Source: CATQHW01 sp965215345
GTDB lineage: Bacteria; Spirochaetota; Spirochaetia; SZUA-6; Bin103
Length of the DNA stretch: 64,000 nt
Direction of reading: 5' to 3'
Assembly (NCBI GenBank): GCA_965215345.1
Contig: CBDCDL010000002.1
Span: 1,674,001 to 1,738,000, forward strand
Of the stretch, positions 17,844-26,007 are shown in pieces. Within the stretch, counting starts at the first letter, position 1. Every line of letters starts with the position of its first letter. The notes under the pieces were generated by a model. That model searched no databases and had not been told where the DNA came from. It saw only the letters and a program-made list of their open reading frames with translations. The position numbers were made by a program, and so were the translations under genes.

Positions 17844-18775
17844 GCGGTCGCTCCCGCCGGTGTCCCGGAACTCACGCGGGCCATGAGCAGGTCGCGCCGC
17901 CGAAGCCACTCGCCGCGGCGCCGGTCCAACCGCTCCGGCGGACCGTGCTGTTCCAACATGAGCGAGGCGGCGGCTGCGGCGCCGCAGGCGGAGAGCAGCC
18001 AGTCCTGGCCCGCGCCGCGTCCCGCCAGCAGCGCTCCGCCGAAGGCGTTGCCGGCGCCGGTCACGTCGACCACCTCCGCGGGCCATGCGGGTACGTGGCA
18101 GCACTCCCCCGGCGGGCGGCCGAGCAACGCGCCGTTTGCCCCCAACCGCAACGCGACGCCGCCCGCGCCGGCATCCAGCAGGCGCCCGACGATCTCCCTC
18201 GGGTCCTGCCGGCCGCACAGGCGGCGGCCCTCCGCGAGGTTCAGCGAGACCACGTCCACACAGGCGAGCCGGGCGGCGACCTCCGGCCAGCACTCAGGCT
18301 CCGTGGACGCCGCGTGCAGCTCCCACAGCACCTCGGCGCCGGTGGCGGCGCGCCGGGCGGCGGCTTCCTGCCAGAACGCCGCATCGTGGTCGCGGAAGAG
18401 GTAGTAGCCCCGCGCGTTGCGGTAGGCCGCCGGCAGGCGCTCGATCATCGGCGCCATCGTCGCAAAGTGCGCGTCCCCGAACAGGGGCGTTTCCGTGCGC
18501 GCGTCCTCGGCATGGTAGACCACCGCACTGCGCGGCGTGCGGCGCCCGCGCGGCTCCAGGCCCACGGTGTCGATGCCGTTCGCGCGAAACCACGCCGCGT
18601 GCCCGGAGGAGGCGAAGTCTTCGCCCACGCCGCAGGCGATGCCCACGCGGTCGGCGGCCACCCGCAGGCCGGCGGCGGCGTAGCTGCCGGCGCCGCCGAG
18701 CACGCCGCGCCGCTCCGTGCCCGAAGGAAAGCGCAGGTCGTCCACGATCACGTGCGACAGCACGACGTAGTCCAT
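17840..18775 (-). CDS. PfkB family carbohydrate/nucleoside kinase
   Basis: 311 residues. The PfkB signatures are GGAGSYAAAGLRVAA near the start and DVTGAGNAFGGALLAG near residue 245, where the Asp is the catalytic base. A middle segment reads DVVSLNLAEGRRLCG. It phosphorylates a sugar or nucleoside with ATP in the cytoplasm. It is first in a four-gene minus-strand operon (kinase, SIS, YjbQ, phosphorylase). The divergent neighbour is a nucleoside hydrolase, so ribose or a nucleoside-derived sugar is a plausible substrate. I chose MDYVVLSH as the start since the fold begins there. Confidence 0.82.
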   Translation of the reverse strand: MDYVVLSHVIVDDLRFPSGTERRGVLGGAGSYAAAGLRVAADRVGIACGVGEDFASSGHAAWFRANGIDTVGLEPRGRRTPRSAVVYHAEDARTETPLFGDAHFATMAPMIERLPAAYRNARGYYLFRDHDAAFWQEAAARRAATGAEVLWELHAASTEPECWPEVAARLACVDVVSLNLAEGRRLCGRQDPREIVGRLLDAGAGGVALRLGANGALLGRPPGECCHVPAWPAEVVDVTGAGNAFGGALLAGRGAGQDWLLSACGAAAAASLMLEQHGPPERLDRRRGEWLRRRDLLMARVSSGTPAGATA

Positions 18776-18880
18776 TCCGGTCACCGGAGTGCCGGACCGG
18801 AGGCCGGTTTGCTTCGTGCCGGACGAGCCGGTAGCGTTCCGCACCCGTGCAACGAGGAGTCAGCCATCGCTAGGGGTTCA

Positions 18881-19894
18881 GTGACCTCGGAGGCTCTGGG
18901 TCCGGCCGGCACGGCTGGCGTCACCCCGGTGTTCATCGACTGCGACCCGGGCATGGACGATGCTCTCGCGCTCATCGTCGCGCTGAAGAGCGCATCCGTC
19001 CGCGTGTGCGGCATCACGAGCGTTTCCGGCAATCTGCCGGCCGCCCGCTGCTACGGGAACATCCACACGGTCCTGAACCTGATGGGCGTACCGGCGTGCG
19101 GCGAAGCGGGCCTGCCAACCGGCCGGGGCGGGCCGCGGGCGCTGGTTCGGGAACTCGCGCATGACCCATTCTCGCACGGTGCGGACGGCCTGGGAGAGAC
19201 CGGCTTGCCGGCGGCCCCGGCGCCGGCCGAGCCCGCCTGGGCGCCCGTCCTGATGGTGGAGCAGGCCCGCCGGCACGCGGCCGACGGCGACCCGCTCACC
19301 GTGGTGACGCTCGGTCCGCTGACCAACGTCGCGCTGGCGCTGCACATGGAGCCGCGGCTGCCGGAGCTGATCGACCGCCTGATCGTGCTGGGCGGCGCGT
19401 TCGGGCTGCAGCGCGAGGCGGCGCTCAACGCGACCGGCGACAACCCGATGAGCGAGTGGAACTTCTACGTCGATCCCGAGGCGGCGCGGCTGGTCCTGCA
19501 CGGCGGCTTCGACCTGGTCGCGGTCGGGCTGGACGTGGCGACGCACCGCGACCTGCGCCTCACCGACGCGGACGGTCAGGCGCTGCGTGCCTCCGGCCGC
19601 GCCGAGGCGCGCCTCGCCGCCGGCATGCTGGACTTCGTCACCGGACGCGGCTTCGACAGCTACTGCGTGCTGATCGACTCGTGCGCGATCGCCGCGGCGG
19701 CGCAGCCGGAGCTCATCGATACCGTGGCGCTGCACTGCGACGTGGAGACGCGCGACGGATTGACGCGCGGGCAGACGGTCGTCGACGTCCGCCAGAATTT
19801 CCGCTGGCAGCACCTCCCGCAAGTGCAGGCCGCCCGCGGCGCGGACTTTCCCGGCCTGCGCCGCTTCATCGTCGAGACGTTGCTGGCCGCCTGA
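18881..19894 (+). CDS. Inosine/uridine-preferring nucleoside hydrolase family protein
   Basis: 337 residues. The calcium-binding motif DCDPGMDDAL is near residue 19, then VTLGPLTNVALAL, LIVLGGAFG, and NPMSEWNFYVDPEAA, which is the NxxxEFN-like sugar-binding motif with Trp for Phe context. It splits nucleosides into base and ribose. I used GTG 18881; no ATG lies close enough upstream. It is divergent from the PfkB operon. Its last about 60 codons are duplicated as decayed copies downstream at 21908 and 26269, which ties it to the origin of the tandem repeat that follows. Confidence 0.85.
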   Translation: MTSEALGPAGTAGVTPVFIDCDPGMDDALALIVALKSASVRVCGITSVSGNLPAARCYGNIHTVLNLMGVPACGEAGLPTGRGGPRALVRELAHDPFSHGADGLGETGLPAAPAPAEPAWAPVLMVEQARRHAADGDPLTVVTLGPLTNVALALHMEPRLPELIDRLIVLGGAFGLQREAALNATGDNPMSEWNFYVDPEAARLVLHGGFDLVAVGLDVATHRDLRLTDADGQALRASGRAEARLAAGMLDFVTGRGFDSYCVLIDSCAIAAAAQPELIDTVALHCDVETRDGLTRGQTVVDVRQNFRWQHLPQVQAARGADFPGLRRFIVETLLAA

Positions 19895-20059
19895 GCCGGG
19901 TGCCCCGACGGCCATACGCGGCGCGTTTGTCGGTTGCCCGGGTGGAAAAGCCAATACCGGCATACCAGGGTCCACCAGGGCACCAGTGTCCATCGGGGGG
20001 TTGCAAGGTTCATCGAAGCGTGCGATAATGATTGCGGGTTGAGTCTATGACCGCCTCAC

Positions 20060-20219
20060 ATCCCAAGAGTACAGATACCGCGTCTCGAGCGCGGCGAGGA
20101 ATCGCCGCGGCATCGGCGTCGTCGCCGCCACATTGCGCGTGACGCTGCTCGTTGAGACAGCCGGCTGTCGTCGTGGAGAGCGTGCAACAAGCCGACGCCA
20201 TACCCGTATAGGGCGTGGG
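20060..20219 (+). repeat. Direct repeat R1, copy 1
   Basis: 160 bases matching 23405-23564 with two visible mismatches (GTCGTCGCC versus GTCACCGCC). In copy 2 it is followed by the astacin leader. In copy 1 it joins directly to the astacin 3-prime end at a shared TGGG. Confidence 0.9.
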
Positions 20220-20299
20220 ACATCTACACGATCAAGAAACGGTACGGCATAACGCCGAACCCGAGGCCCGGATATACTCCTGCTGCTGCGGCGCCATAG
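20216..20299 (+). pseudogene. Astacin-like metalloprotease, last 27 codons only (copy 1)
   Basis: In frame it reads WDIYTIKKRYGITPNPRPGY and then TPAAAAP-stop, identical to the end of the intact gene at 23779-25104. Everything upstream, including the HExxH zinc site, is gone. The junction falls in TGGG, present at both ends of the missing 1.46 kb in copy 2, which indicates a short-homology deletion. Confidence 0.85.
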
Positions 20300-20314
20300 G
20301 AAATCGGGAGATCG

Positions 20315-20887
20315 ATGAAGTTCTTCAGATGTCTGTTCGTGGCGTTTCTGGCCATGACAGCGGCAGTGACGACGAGCACGTTCGTGGCAGGGTGCAACGT
20401 AGCTCAGCCGCACATTGATCGTGCTACACGGTGGTACCTTGAGGTCGTCAACGAGGCTGTCGACAATGCCCGGGTGCAGATCGAACCTCGGAGCTGGATA
20501 TCATGGAGCGACGTATTGCTTTTGGAGAGCGGTGAGAGAAGGACGTTCACGATGTCTGTCCTGGGCGCCAGCGATTCACCGGCGAACGAATTGATAAGGT
20601 GGTTTCGGGGGATTCGCTTCTACGACGGCGATTCTGATACGCCGTATAGGAGCTACGAGTACCCGTCTCGTGGATGCGGGGAGGATCCGATGTGTTGGGC
20701 TTACGTCGACGACACGCTCTTCTACTACTACGACCCTGCGGACGGAGTGAAGGAATACCTCTTTGTGGAATCGCCGGATCGTCCGTTCTACCTGGAGCGG
20801 GACAGCGATGACCCGGACCTGGGCAGGATCGTGATCACGTTCGTGCCGCATCCGGACGACGATGCGGACAGCGGGATGGACTCGTAA
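20315..20887 (+). CDS. Small lipoprotein of the protease cassette, copy 1
   Basis: 190 residues. A signal peptide MKFFRCLFVAFLAMTAAV ends in a lipobox FVAGC (Cys27), so it should be lipid-anchored in the envelope. The mature part is acidic and aromatic-rich, with a Cys pair in RGCGEDPMCWAY, a tyrosine run (LFYYYDP) and an Asp-rich tail. I do not recognise the family. It lies between an astacin-type and an omptin-type protease in the cassette and is identical in the two copies. An inhibitor, chaperone or substrate of one protease is possible, but that is inference. GGGAG precedes the start. Confidence 0.7.
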   Translation: MKFFRCLFVAFLAMTAAVTTSTFVAGCNVAQPHIDRATRWYLEVVNEAVDNARVQIEPRSWISWSDVLLLESGERRTFTMSVLGASDSPANELIRWFRGIRFYDGDSDTPYRSYEYPSRGCGEDPMCWAYVDDTLFYYYDPADGVKEYLFVESPDRPFYLERDSDDPDLGRIVITFVPHPDDDADSGMDS

Positions 20888-20905
20888 CGCCGTCCGTCGG
20901 CGGCG

Positions 20906-21892
20906 ATGGACGGGCAGCGGCGGGGCCCGGTGAGCAGACGGCCATGGCTGTCACTCGCCGTGCTCGCCGTACTGATCGGTGCGGCAGGCGCGGATGGCGC
21001 GCCGCCGTCGAGGTGCTGCATGCTGACGCCGGGATGGGCGTTCGGGGTGGAGGCGGGGTTCGCGTGGCTGGGGACGGAAGAAATCGTGGAGGCGCTGGCG
21101 GCAGATGCCGCAGAGCACCTGAGCCGGCTGAGCTGGGAGGCTCCCGGTGGCGTGTCGGGAATCCGTCTCAGCTACCGCACGCGTGGCGCGCTACGGCTGA
21201 ATGGCGGTGTGTGGTATCTGCCGGCTGTCGGGGGCGGGACCTTGGTGAACCTGGACTACCTGGATGCGACGAGCGACGCGGTGACGCATCGTTCGGTCAG
21301 CCGCGCCGACCTGCGTGGACTGGGCTGGGAGGTGTCGACCGATGTCATGGTGCTGGAGGAAGCGCGCGCGGAGGTGTTCCTGAGGTCGTTCGTCCGGCTG
21401 GCGTATCGCGGCGCCTACCACGCCTGGGGGGCGCGCGGTGGACAGTACGAGTACCCTGACCGGCAGGGGCGGTTCGGCGATGACGAGGAGCTCATCCGCT
21501 ATCTGGTACTGCATCAGGTGTTCGACGTCGGGGCGTTCGTGGAGCTGGGACGCGCGCACGACGGAATCTACGGGCGGCTGGGGGGAGCGGTATCCGTGGC
21601 GGCGCTGGTCGACGACCGGGACACGCACATTCTGAGCGACACGGAGTACTACAACAGGTACCGACGGGGATGGCACGTGCGGGCGGAGATCACCGTGGGG
21701 GTGGGACTGGCGGACGGCGCGGCGGCGGAGGTGTTCTACGAGCCGGCGCGGCAGTTTCCCTTCGCGGAGAGCGATACGAAGATCAAGCGTCCGAGCGGCG
21801 TGTACGTGCCGGAGGAGAAGCCGAACTACACGATGACGATGCATCGTGTCGGGATTCGCATCGTGTGGCCGTACCCCCATGGCACGCGCTGA
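20906..21892 (+). CDS. Omptin-family outer-membrane protease, intact copy
   Basis: 328 residues with a signal peptide (LSLAVLAVLIGAAGADG) and a barrel of amphipathic strands. Omptin landmarks appear in order: LSRLSWEAPG (OmpT QLDWK region), GGGTLVNLDYLD (OmpT MVDQDWMD), ARGGQYEYP (OmpT ARGGSYIYS) and VDDRDTHIL (OmpT SDNDEHYD). Asp239 and His241 match the catalytic Asp210-His212 pair and Asp117 matches Asp85. Asn115 stands where OmpT has Asp83. Omptins cleave peptides at the cell surface. The gene is 19 bases after the lipoprotein gene. The start could also be GTG 20930. Confidence 0.72.
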   Translation: MDGQRRGPVSRRPWLSLAVLAVLIGAAGADGAPPSRCCMLTPGWAFGVEAGFAWLGTEEIVEALAADAAEHLSRLSWEAPGGVSGIRLSYRTRGALRLNGGVWYLPAVGGGTLVNLDYLDATSDAVTHRSVSRADLRGLGWEVSTDVMVLEEARAEVFLRSFVRLAYRGAYHAWGARGGQYEYPDRQGRFGDDEELIRYLVLHQVFDVGAFVELGRAHDGIYGRLGGAVSVAALVDDRDTHILSDTEYYNRYRRGWHVRAEITVGVGLADGAAAEVFYEPARQFPFAESDTKIKRPSGVYVPEEKPNYTMTMHRVGIRIVWPYPHGTR

Positions 21893-21910
21893 CGACGGGG
21901 GTACAGCGCG
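21648..21910 (+). repeat. Direct repeat R3, copy 1 (omptin 3-prime end)
   Basis: Matches 26008-26268 with several substitutions and a three-base indel (GCGGCGGCGGAG versus GCGGCGGAG near 21720). It is more diverged than R2, from which it is separated in copy 2 by a 445-base deletion. Confidence 0.85.
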
Positions 21911-22059
21911 CCCTGAGCTGGTCGACACGGTCGCGCTGCACTGCGACGTGGAGACGGGCGACGGGCTGACGCGCGGGCAGACGGTGGTCGACGTGCGCCC
22001 GCGACGCCGACGTTCCGGGCTTGCGCCGCTTCATCGTCGGGACGTTGCCGGCCGGCTGA
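21908..22059 (+). pseudogene. Decayed 3-prime end of a nucleoside hydrolase gene
   Basis: The frame reads PELVDTVALHCDVETGDGL and TRGQTVVDV, then, after a frame change, DVPGLRRFIVGTLPAG-stop. This parallels the end of the intact gene at 18881-19894 (PELIDTVALHCDVETRDGL and GLRRFIVETLLAA). About 15 codons are missing in the middle. It sits at the far end of tandem copy 1. Confidence 0.85.
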
Positions 22060-22243
22060 GCCGCTCGCCCGCGAGCGAACGCGGCCGGTGCGCCGGGTTG
22101 CAAGGCTCATCGAAGCGTGCGATAATGGTTGCGGGTTGAGTCTATCACCGCCTCACCGCCTCACCGCCTCACTAGTACCTCGTCAACCTAATACGACTGC
22201 GTGCTAACATGGCTCCCAGCAACACAGTCACGCTGCTGGGAGG

Positions 22244-22693
22244 GTGATAGTGAAGAAACGCTACGTGGTCCGTTTGAGTGCCGAAGAACGGGAGGAACTG
22301 ACGAGTCTGGTCGAAACCGGCAAGCAGGCCGCGTATCGTCGCCGCCATGCGCAAATCCTGCTGCGCGCCGACCAAGGAGAACACGGACCTGCCGAACCCG
22401 ATCATGAGATCGCAAAGCAGGAAGGCGTCTGGCGGCAGACGGTGGAGAAGATCCGCAAGCGCTGTGTGCTCGAAGGGCTGGAGGCCGCCCTGGAGCGCCG
22501 CAAGCGCAGCCGCGACCGCTCCTCGGTGCTTGATGGGGAGGGGGAGGCGCAGTTGATCGCCATCGCCTGCAGCGAACCGCCGGCAGGGCGAGCGCGGTGG
22601 ACGCTGCGTCTGTTGAGTGACGAGTTGCAGCGCCGCAAGGTGGTGCAGTCGATATCGCACGAAACCGTGCGCAAGGTGTTGAAAAAAAAATAA
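22244..22693 (+). CDS. IS630-family transposase, first frame (DNA-binding part)
   Basis: 149 residues. Helix-turn-helix entry LSAEEREELTSLV, then HAQILLRADQG and SISHETVRKVLKKK-stop. The stop follows a run of nine A at 22682-22690. Shifting one base forward restores KVLKKNKLKPWNKKMWCIPP, the standard IS630 continuation into the DDE domain. GGGAGG lies upstream; GTG 22250 is an alternative start. It is either one frame of a slippage-dependent transposase or a single-base mutant. Confidence 0.8.
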   Translation: MIVKKRYVVRLSAEEREELTSLVETGKQAAYRRRHAQILLRADQGEHGPAEPDHEIAKQEGVWRQTVEKIRKRCVLEGLEAALERRKRSRDRSSVLDGEGEAQLIAIACSEPPAGRARWTLRLLSDELQRRKVVQSISHETVRKVLKKK

Positions 22694-22715
22694 GCTCAAG
22701 CCGTGGAACAAGAAG

Positions 22716-23387
22716 ATGTGGTGCATTCCGCCCAAGGAGGATGCCGCCTTTGTCTGTTCGATGGAGCAAGTCCTTGCGGTGTATACACGTCCGCATGATC
22801 CGGCACACCCGGTGATCTGCATGGATGAGACCACCAAGCAGTGCGTGCGCGAGAAGCGAACGCCGCTGCCGGCGATCCCTGGCCACCCCGCCCGCTACGA
22901 TGCCGAGTACGAGCGCAACGGCGTGGGGCATCTGCTGATGTACTACGCGCCGTTTGACGATTGGCGCAGGACCGACGTAGCCGCCGACCATAGCGGGCCG
23001 ACGTGGGCGCAAGGGGTGCGCCGCTTGGTGGAGCAAGACTTTCCCGAGGCGCAGCGGATCACGCTGGTGATGGACAACCTGAACACGCATACGGGCGCCT
23101 CGCTGTACCGGACCTTTGCGCCGGAGAAGGCGCGCGCGTTGCTCGACAAGCTGGAGTTCGTGTATACGCCGAAACACGGCAGTTGGCTGAATATGGCTGA
23201 GTGCGAGTTCAGCGTCTTGGCCCATCAATGTCTGGATCGCCGGATAGCTGACATCGACATGCTACGAGCAGAAGTAAGCGCCTGGACGGAACAGCGCAAT
23301 CGGACGAGTAAGCCCGCAGAATGGCGCTTCACCACCGCTGATGCACGGATCAAGCTGCGCCATCTCTATCCGATAATCAAAGATTGA
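22716..23387 (+). CDS. IS630-family transposase, second frame (DDE catalytic part)
   Basis: 223 residues from MWCIPPKEDAAF. The catalytic acidic residues are in VICMDETTKQC (first Asp), LVMDNLNTHT (second Asp) and the family helix HGSWLNMAECEFSVL (Glu). It ends LRHLYPIIKD next to the right inverted repeat. The frame is open upstream through the A9 run, so the product is probably made only by slippage from the first frame, not from its own ATG. Confidence 0.82.
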   Translation: MWCIPPKEDAAFVCSMEQVLAVYTRPHDPAHPVICMDETTKQCVREKRTPLPAIPGHPARYDAEYERNGVGHLLMYYAPFDDWRRTDVAADHSGPTWAQGVRRLVEQDFPEAQRITLVMDNLNTHTGASLYRTFAPEKARALLDKLEFVYTPKHGSWLNMAECEFSVLAHQCLDRRIADIDMLRAEVSAWTEQRNRTSKPAEWRFTTADARIKLRHLYPIIKD

Positions 23388-23404
23388 CGAGGCACTAGCC
23401 ACAA

Positions 23405-23564
23405 ATCCCAAGAGTACAGATACCGCGTCTCGAGCGCGGCGAGGAATCGCCGCGGCATCGGCGTCACCGCCGCCACATTGCGCGTGACGCTGCTCGTTGA
23501 GACAGCCGGCTGTCGTCGTGGAGAGCGTGCAACAAGCCGACGCCATACCCGTATAGGGCGTGGG
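23405..23564 (+). repeat. Direct repeat R1, copy 2
   Basis: Partner of 20060-20219. From here to 23778 there is no gene I can support. The stretch is the leader of the astacin gene, ending in a GAGGAGG ribosome-binding site. A minus-strand frame of 82 codons across it shows no family features. Confidence 0.85.
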
Positions 23565-23778
23565 CCGGGACGGGCCACGTCATCACGGCAATCGAATGAT
23601 CGATGCGCCCCAGCGCTGCTTCGATCAGGTCCGCGACGTGCGCCTGCCAGCACCGGCAGCCATCGGCAATTCGCACGATCGCCGCCGTCTGCGTTCGCAC
23701 GGGACCCGCCATATCCGGTCTGCTGCCGAGGTGCGCGGCGCGATCAGGATGAACCCATCACTCGAGGAGGATCGAACA

Positions 23779-25104
23779 ATGAACAGAAACAGAAGTGTAT
23801 GGCGCGCGGCTTGTGCCGCCCTTGCCGTCTGGGCTACCCTCGCCGCGTGTGAGAGGCTGACGCTGACCGAGGAGCCGACCGCAACCGCAGACACGGATGA
23901 GTATCCACTCATTCAAGGTTTGATAGACGCCGCGCTCGATGATGCCTTGGTAGCTGCGGACCTGTCTGCCGCACGGCGCGCGAAACCGGACTCCAGGTAC
24001 CAGACCTTGGTGCGGATGCTGACCGAGGCGAGAGACGGCGCTCTGGCGACTGCGCTGGCGCTGCAACTACCAGGCGTTACCCACGCGACCGATGCCGAAC
24101 TTGCGGAGATGGAAGCGCTGATAGCGGATGATCCCGTGCTGCAAGCCAAGATCGTAGCGCTCACCGATAGACTCAAGGCCGCGTTTGCCGCGATCCCGCC
24201 GATCGACGTACGGGTGCAGCCCCTCGACGGCAACGACAATCCGATAGGACAGCCGTATGTGGTCAGGTCCGAGCACGGCGCCATCGATCTGGGCTCCAGT
24301 GTGATCACGGTACCGGAGTTCCTGCTGCGGGTACAGGGCCAGCAGGGTCGGCCCGAACGTGGCTTTGCGATCGACGATCAGTGGTGGCATGCTGATTGGG
24401 GCGAAGGTGGTCCGTGGCCCTCCGCCACCGTCAACTACTACTTCTATGGCCTCAGCATCAGCGAGGAGCAATGGATGACGGAGGCGATGGAGCGGATGAC
24501 GAACGGAACGGGCATGAGTTTCGCCAAGTCCAGGAAAGCGGAGTGGTGGAATGAATTCCTGTACTGGTTGGGGTCGAACCAAAATCTGCGAATAAACAAG
24601 GAGCAGCTGAGTGACATACCCGGCTGGGCGACGGTCGGCAAGTTGAACAATGCCCGACTCGTGATGGACACCCAACAGGTGACCGAAGAGATGCACTTCA
24701 ATCACGAAATGGGCCACGTGTTCGGGCTGCTGCACGAACATCAGAGGTACGACCGAAGCACATACGTAACGGTCTCGTCCGCGAAGAAATACGACACAGA
24801 TTACCGCATCATCCCCGAGAGGGTACGACATTGCTTTCTGTGGGGTCTGTCGTGTTGGTATGAAGACAGCTCGACCACCTATTCGACGCCGTACGACTAC
24901 CAGTCGATCATGCACTATCGCTTGGACATCACGCTAAAAAGGAACCATTTGGATTGGGATGACAATGAGGATAACAACGCCAGGTGGGGAGACGAGAACG
25001 GAAACACGTGGTTCACGCCATGGGACATCTACACGATCAAGAAACGGTACGGCATAACGCCGAACCCGAGGCCCGGATATACTCCTGCTGCTGCGGCGCC
25101 ATAG
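23779..25104 (+). CDS. Astacin-family (M12A) zinc metalloprotease lipoprotein
   Basis: 441 residues. A signal peptide ends in a lipobox LAAC (Cys24), so the protein should be membrane-anchored outside the cytoplasm. A helical prodomain-like region (about 25-150) precedes the protease domain. The astacin zinc signature HEMGHVFGLLHEH spans 309-321, with ligands His309, His313 and His319 and catalytic Glu310. The Met-turn is S-I-M378-H-Y380, whose Tyr is a further ligand in astacins. GAGGAGG lies at 23764-23770. Sixteen bases separate it from the small lipoprotein gene. It is the intact copy; copy 1 retains only its tail. Confidence 0.87.
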   Translation: MNRNRSVWRAACAALAVWATLAACERLTLTEEPTATADTDEYPLIQGLIDAALDDALVAADLSAARRAKPDSRYQTLVRMLTEARDGALATALALQLPGVTHATDAELAEMEALIADDPVLQAKIVALTDRLKAAFAAIPPIDVRVQPLDGNDNPIGQPYVVRSEHGAIDLGSSVITVPEFLLRVQGQQGRPERGFAIDDQWWHADWGEGGPWPSATVNYYFYGLSISEEQWMTEAMERMTNGTGMSFAKSRKAEWWNEFLYWLGSNQNLRINKEQLSDIPGWATVGKLNNARLVMDTQQVTEEMHFNHEMGHVFGLLHEHQRYDRSTYVTVSSAKKYDTDYRIIPERVRHCFLWGLSCWYEDSSTTYSTPYDYQSIMHYRLDITLKRNHLDWDDNEDNNARWGDENGNTWFTPWDIYTIKKRYGITPNPRPGYTPAAAAP

Positions 25105-26007
25105 GAAATCGGGAGATCGATGAAGTTCTTCAGATGTCTGTTCGTGGCGTTTCTGGCCATGACAGCGGCAGTGACGACGAGCACGTTCGTGGCAGGGTGC
25201 AACGTAGCTCAGCCGCACATTGATCGTGCTACACGGTGGTACCTTGAGGTCGTCAACGAGGCTGTCGACAATGCCCGGGTGCAGATCGAACCTCGGAGCT
25301 GGATATCATGGAGCGACGTATTGCTTTTGGAGAGCGGTGAGAGAAGGACGTTCACGATGTCTGTCCTGGGCGCCAGCGATTCACCGGCGAACGAATTGAT
25401 AAGGTGGTTTCGGGGGATTCGCTTCTACGACGGCGATTCTGATACGCCGTATAGGAGCTACGAGTACCCGTCTCGTGGATGCGGGGAGGATCCGATGTGT
25501 TGGGCTTACGTCGACGACACGCTCTTCTACTACTACGACCCTGCGGACGGAGTGAAGGAATACCTCTTTGTGGAATCGCCGGATCGTCCGTTCTACCTGG
25601 AGCGGGACAGCGATGACCCGGACCTGGGCAGGATCGTGATCACGTTCGTGCCGCATCCGGACGACGATGCGGACAGCGGGATGGACTCGTAACGCCGTCC
25701 GTCGGCGGCGATGGACGGGCAGCGGCGGGGCCCGGTGAGCAGACGGCCATGGCTGTCACTCGCCGTGCTCGCCGTACTGATCGGTGCGGCAGGCGCGGAT
25801 GGCGCGCCGCCGTCGAGGTGCTGCATGCTGACGCCGGGATGGGCGTTCGGGGTGGAGGCGGGGTTCGCGTGGCTGGGGACGGAAGAAATCGTGGAGGCGC
25901 TGGCGGCAGATGCCGCAGAGCACCTGAGCCGGCTGAGCTGGGAGGCTCCCGGTGGCGTGTCGGGAATCCGTCTCAGCTATCGCACGCGTGGCGCGCTACG
26001 GCTGAAT
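25021..26007 (+). repeat. Direct repeat R2, copy 2
   Basis: Partner of 20216-21202. It ends at the left edge of a 445-base deletion in the omptin gene. Confidence 0.93.
25120..25692 (+). CDS. Small lipoprotein of the protease cassette, copy 2
   Basis: 190 residues, same translation as the gene at 20315-20887: lipobox FVAGC, Cys pair RGCGEDPMCW, Asp-rich tail. Here it follows the intact astacin gene and precedes the broken omptin gene. It is the only member of the cassette intact in both copies. Confidence 0.7.
   Translation: MKFFRCLFVAFLAMTAAVTTSTFVAGCNVAQPHIDRATRWYLEVVNEAVDNARVQIEPRSWISWSDVLLLESGERRTFTMSVLGASDSPANELIRWFRGIRFYDGDSDTPYRSYEYPSRGCGEDPMCWAYVDDTLFYYYDPADGVKEYLFVESPDRPFYLERDSDDPDLGRIVITFVPHPDDDADSGMDS

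Larger units (their letters stand above)
19895..20315. other. Intergenic region with the start of tandem copy 1
   Basis: No intact gene. The segment TTGCAAGGTTCATCGAAGCG near 20000 recurs at 22097 and marks the start of each tandem copy. Bases 20060-20219 match 23405-23564. Bases 20216-20299 are the last 27 codons of a deleted astacin gene. The short minus-strand frames here are not supported. Confidence 0.6.
20216..21202 (+). repeat. Direct repeat R2, copy 1
   Basis: 987 bases matching 25021-26007 at a constant offset of 4805, with one mismatch that I could find (AGCTACCGC versus AGCTATCGC near 21177). It carries the astacin tail, the small lipoprotein gene and the first third of the omptin gene. 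Confidence 0.93.
22173..23397 (+). mobile_element. IS630-family insertion sequence
   Basis: The ends are near-perfect inverted repeats: left TAGTACCTCGTCAA and right, reverse-complemented, TAGTGCCTCGTCAA. A TA lies at each end, as expected for the IS630 family, which targets and duplicates TA. The element carries two transposase frames separated at an A9 run. It sits between the start of tandem copy 2 and its R1 repeat; the same place in copy 1 is uninterrupted, so it inserted after the duplication. A triple CCGCCTCA repeat precedes it. Confidence 0.88.

Noticed and set aside
20045..20413. Minus-strand frame of about 120 codons, repeated at 24934-25218
   Set aside because: It appears twice only because the DNA is duplicated. 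It is antisense to the lipoprotein and astacin genes and has no family features.
22149..22172. Three tandem CCGCCTCA units considered as a CRISPR-like or attachment repeat
   Set aside because: Only 8-base units with no spacers. It is best seen as local slippage next to the IS630 insertion.
23464..23712. 82-codon minus-strand frame in the astacin leader
   Set aside because: No start signal, no recognisable domain, and the equivalent region is deleted in copy 1.
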